Below, one piece after another: positions 6,834-8,389 of a stretch of DNA of 8,389 bases; the first letter of the stretch is position 1, and each line of letters begins with the position of its first letter. The notes beneath the pieces are model-generated. The model saw only the letters and a program-made list of their open reading frames with translations. It searched no databases and was not told where the DNA came from. Origin of the DNA: Myxococcales bacterium (GTDB taxonomy: Bacteria; Myxococcota_A; Bradymonadia; Bradymonadales; Bradymonadaceae); NCBI GenBank assembly GCA_007120615.1, contig SKNI01000514.1, forward strand, positions 1-8,389, read 5' to 3'. Both the position numbers and the translations under genes were made by a program.

Positions 6834-6878
6834 TGTGATACCGCTTAGAGATTGTATTTATCGTGTTTGCCGCAGCCC

Positions 6879-6883
6879 AGGTG
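6879..6883 (+). promoter_or_regulatory. Probable weak ribosome binding site of the REC-GAF-HD-GYP gene
   Basis: AGGTG lies 9 nt before the first of two tandem ATG codons (6893 and 6896). It is the only purine-rich candidate nearby and supports the first ATG. The match to the Shine-Dalgarno consensus is partial. Confidence 0.45.
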
Positions 6884-6892
6884 TAGATCACA

Positions 6893-8389
6893 ATGATGCG
6901 CGATGAGAGTCCATCAGGAGAGTTCGGTCCGCCGACGGTGTTGGTCGTAGATGATGAGCCCACCATCCGTGACGTTCTGGTCGATTTTCTCCAGATGGAG
7001 GGATTTGTAGTCGTGGCGGTTTCCAGCGCCGAGGAAGCCCTGGCTCGTCTCGATGAGGTGGCCCCGGAGGTGGTGCTCCTGGATCTGGAGATGCCGGGGA
7101 TGAACGGGCTGGAGTTGCTGGAGCAGTTGAAGGCCCGAAGACCTCGGGCGTTGTCGATCATGATGACCGGGTACGGCACCGTGGAGACGGCGATTGCGGC
7201 GATGAAGTCGGGAGCCTATGACTTTTTGCTCAAGCCATTTAAGGTCAGCGAAGTCATCACGATTGTGGAACGGGGACTTCAGAAGCGGCGCCTGGAAGCG
7301 GAGAATGTGCAGCTCAAAGAATTGGTCGACCTCTACGACGCGAGCGAGAAGGTCGGGGAGCGCCTGCAGCCCGATCACGTCTACGATGTGCTGGTGGATA
7401 TGATGGGGACTCAGTCGCAGGCCCACGCGGTGTCGTTGTGGCGATGCGTGGAGTCCGGTGCCGATTCGTATCAGCAGGAGCGCCGCTGGGTCGATCCGGA
7501 GGCACCGGAGAACGCCTCGGAGTTGCTCAGCAGTCTGGAGGCGGAGTGTCTCTCGTCGTTGATGGATGAAGGGATGGCCCGGATTCTGGAGTCCGAAGAT
7601 ATGGACGTGGAGGAGACCGAGCCCTTCAGCCTGTTATGTATGCCCCTTCGCGGTGAGGAGGCGGTGCTGGGAGTGGTGCTGGCGCTGAGGATGCCACCGC
7701 GGCGACGATTTAGAGAGAGTAAGCGAAAATTACTCTCTATACTCACCGACCGGGCAGCGGCGGCGATGGACAACGCCCGTCTCTACGAAGACCTACAGCA
7801 GACCTTTAAGCAGACCATTCAGGCCCTGGCGAATATTCTGGAAGATAAAGACCCTTATACCCGAGGCCACTCGGAGCGAGTCAGTGAATACGCCCGGATG
7901 ATCGCCGAGGGGATGAACCTGCCGCGGGCCGAGATCGAATATATCGCCGACAGCGCGTTGATGCACGATATCGGAAAGCTGGGGATTCGTTTTGAAGAGC
8001 TCAATAAGGCCGATCCCCTTACGGAATCGGAGTACGAGATGTTCAAAAGTCATACCACCCGCGGGAAGTGGATATTGGAGCCGATCAAATTTCTCCACCC
8101 GCTGATTCCCGGGGTCTATCACCACCATGAGCGGTGGGATGGGCGGGGGTATCCGGTGGGCCTAAAGGAGAAGGAGACCCCGCTGATGGCCCGAATCCTG
8201 GCGGTCGCCGATACCTACGATGCCATGACCTCGCATCGGGCCTATCGACGGGCGCTACCTCATGAGGTGGCGATGCGCGAGATCCAGAACTGCGCCGGAA
8301 GCCAATTCGATCCGGACGTGGTTCGAGTATTTGTGGCAGAGATGAAAAAGTCGCGACGAAACGAGCTGTCCCGGGCCGAGCGCTGGCGA
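6893..8389 (+). CDS. REC-GAF-HD-GYP response regulator, predicted cyclic-di-GMP phosphodiesterase; 3' end beyond window
   Basis: This is a cytoplasmic response regulator whose output domain is predicted to hydrolyse cyclic-di-GMP (RpfG-like class). 499 codons are visible and the frame is still open at the window end, though the HD-GYP domain is essentially complete by about residue 485. The receiver domain (about 14-128) has VLVVDDE with acidic pair Asp20/Asp21, phosphoacceptor Asp64 in LLDLEMPGMNG, Thr92 in MMTGYG and Lys114 in LLKPF. A short helical linker (128-150) leads to a GAF-like segment (about 151-297). The HD-GYP domain shows YTRGHSERV (His326), the HD pair in MHDIGKLGI (His358, Asp359, Lys362), FKSHTTRG (His387), HHERWDGRGYP (His411, His412, GYP at 419-421) and ILAVADTYDAMTSHRAY (Asp440). 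All expected metal and substrate positions appear intact. It is divergent from the lipoprotein gene. Its kinase is unknown; the kinase at the other end of the window is one candidate but lies in a different transcription unit. Confidence 0.95.
   Translation, partial: MMRDESPSGEFGPPTVLVVDDEPTIRDVLVDFLQMEGFVVVAVSSAEEALARLDEVAPEVVLLDLEMPGMNGLELLEQLKARRPRALSIMMTGYGTVETAIAAMKSGAYDFLLKPFKVSEVITIVERGLQKRRLEAENVQLKELVDLYDASEKVGERLQPDHVYDVLVDMMGTQSQAHAVSLWRCVESGADSYQQERRWVDPEAPENASELLSSLEAECLSSLMDEGMARILESEDMDVEETEPFSLLCMPLRGEEAVLGVVLALRMPPRRRFRESKRKLLSILTDRAAAAMDNARLYEDLQQTFKQTIQALANILEDKDPYTRGHSERVSEYARMIAEGMNLPRAEIEYIADSALMHDIGKLGIRFEELNKADPLTESEYEMFKSHTTRGKWILEPIKFLHPLIPGVYHHHERWDGRGYPVGLKEKETPLMARILAVADTYDAMTSHRAYRRALPHEVAMREIQNCAGSQFDPDVVRVFVAEMKKSRRNELSRAERWR

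Noticed and set aside
6816..6844. TTGACG as the -35 box of an HD-GYP gene promoter
   Set aside because: No -10 hexamer with more than weak similarity lies 16-18 nt downstream.

Overview
The window is high-GC and bacterial. It looks like a delta-proteobacterial or Myxococcota/Bradymonadota-type genome. The evidence is the gene style: a zinc-finger prepilin peptidase, an NtrB-like HAMP kinase, a receiver-GAF-HD-GYP regulator, and a very long lipoprotein built from InlB-like, fibronectin III, IPT/TIG and kelch modules with Cys-rich insertions. The phylum assignment is an inference from style, not from a marker gene.

Layout: four genes lie on the minus strand and read leftwards. They are a 1104-residue modular lipoprotein (6667 to 3353), a 196-residue four-helix membrane protein of unknown function (3196 to 2606), a type IV prepilin peptidase of the PilD family (2571 to 1372), and a HAMP-containing sensor histidine kinase (1365 leftwards, cut by the window start). 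The last three are tightly packed, with gaps of 34 and 6 nt, and probably form one transcription unit. A 156-nt gap carrying three perfect 16-bp tandem repeats separates them from the lipoprotein. On the plus strand, a receiver-GAF-HD-GYP protein, predicted to be a cyclic-di-GMP phosphodiesterase, starts at 6893 and runs open to the window end. It is divergent from the lipoprotein across a 225-nt control region.

How the parts may work together: prepilin peptidase processes type IV pilin and type II secretion pseudopilins. The adjacent kinase could regulate pilus or secretion genes through a response regulator outside the window. The HD-GYP protein would lower cyclic-di-GMP, a common switch for pilus, adhesion and motility behaviour. 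The lipoprotein looks like a cell-envelope or surface protein. A shared surface or pilus theme is plausible but inferred from proximity only.

I see no mobile element, CRISPR array, tRNA or rRNA. The most unusual features are an acidic, 15-bp-repeat-encoded insertion of about 85 residues in the last cytoplasmic loop of the prepilin peptidase, the 16-bp intergenic repeats, and a kelch-type region in the lipoprotein that is interrupted by a fibronectin III-like domain and a Cys-rich helical segment.
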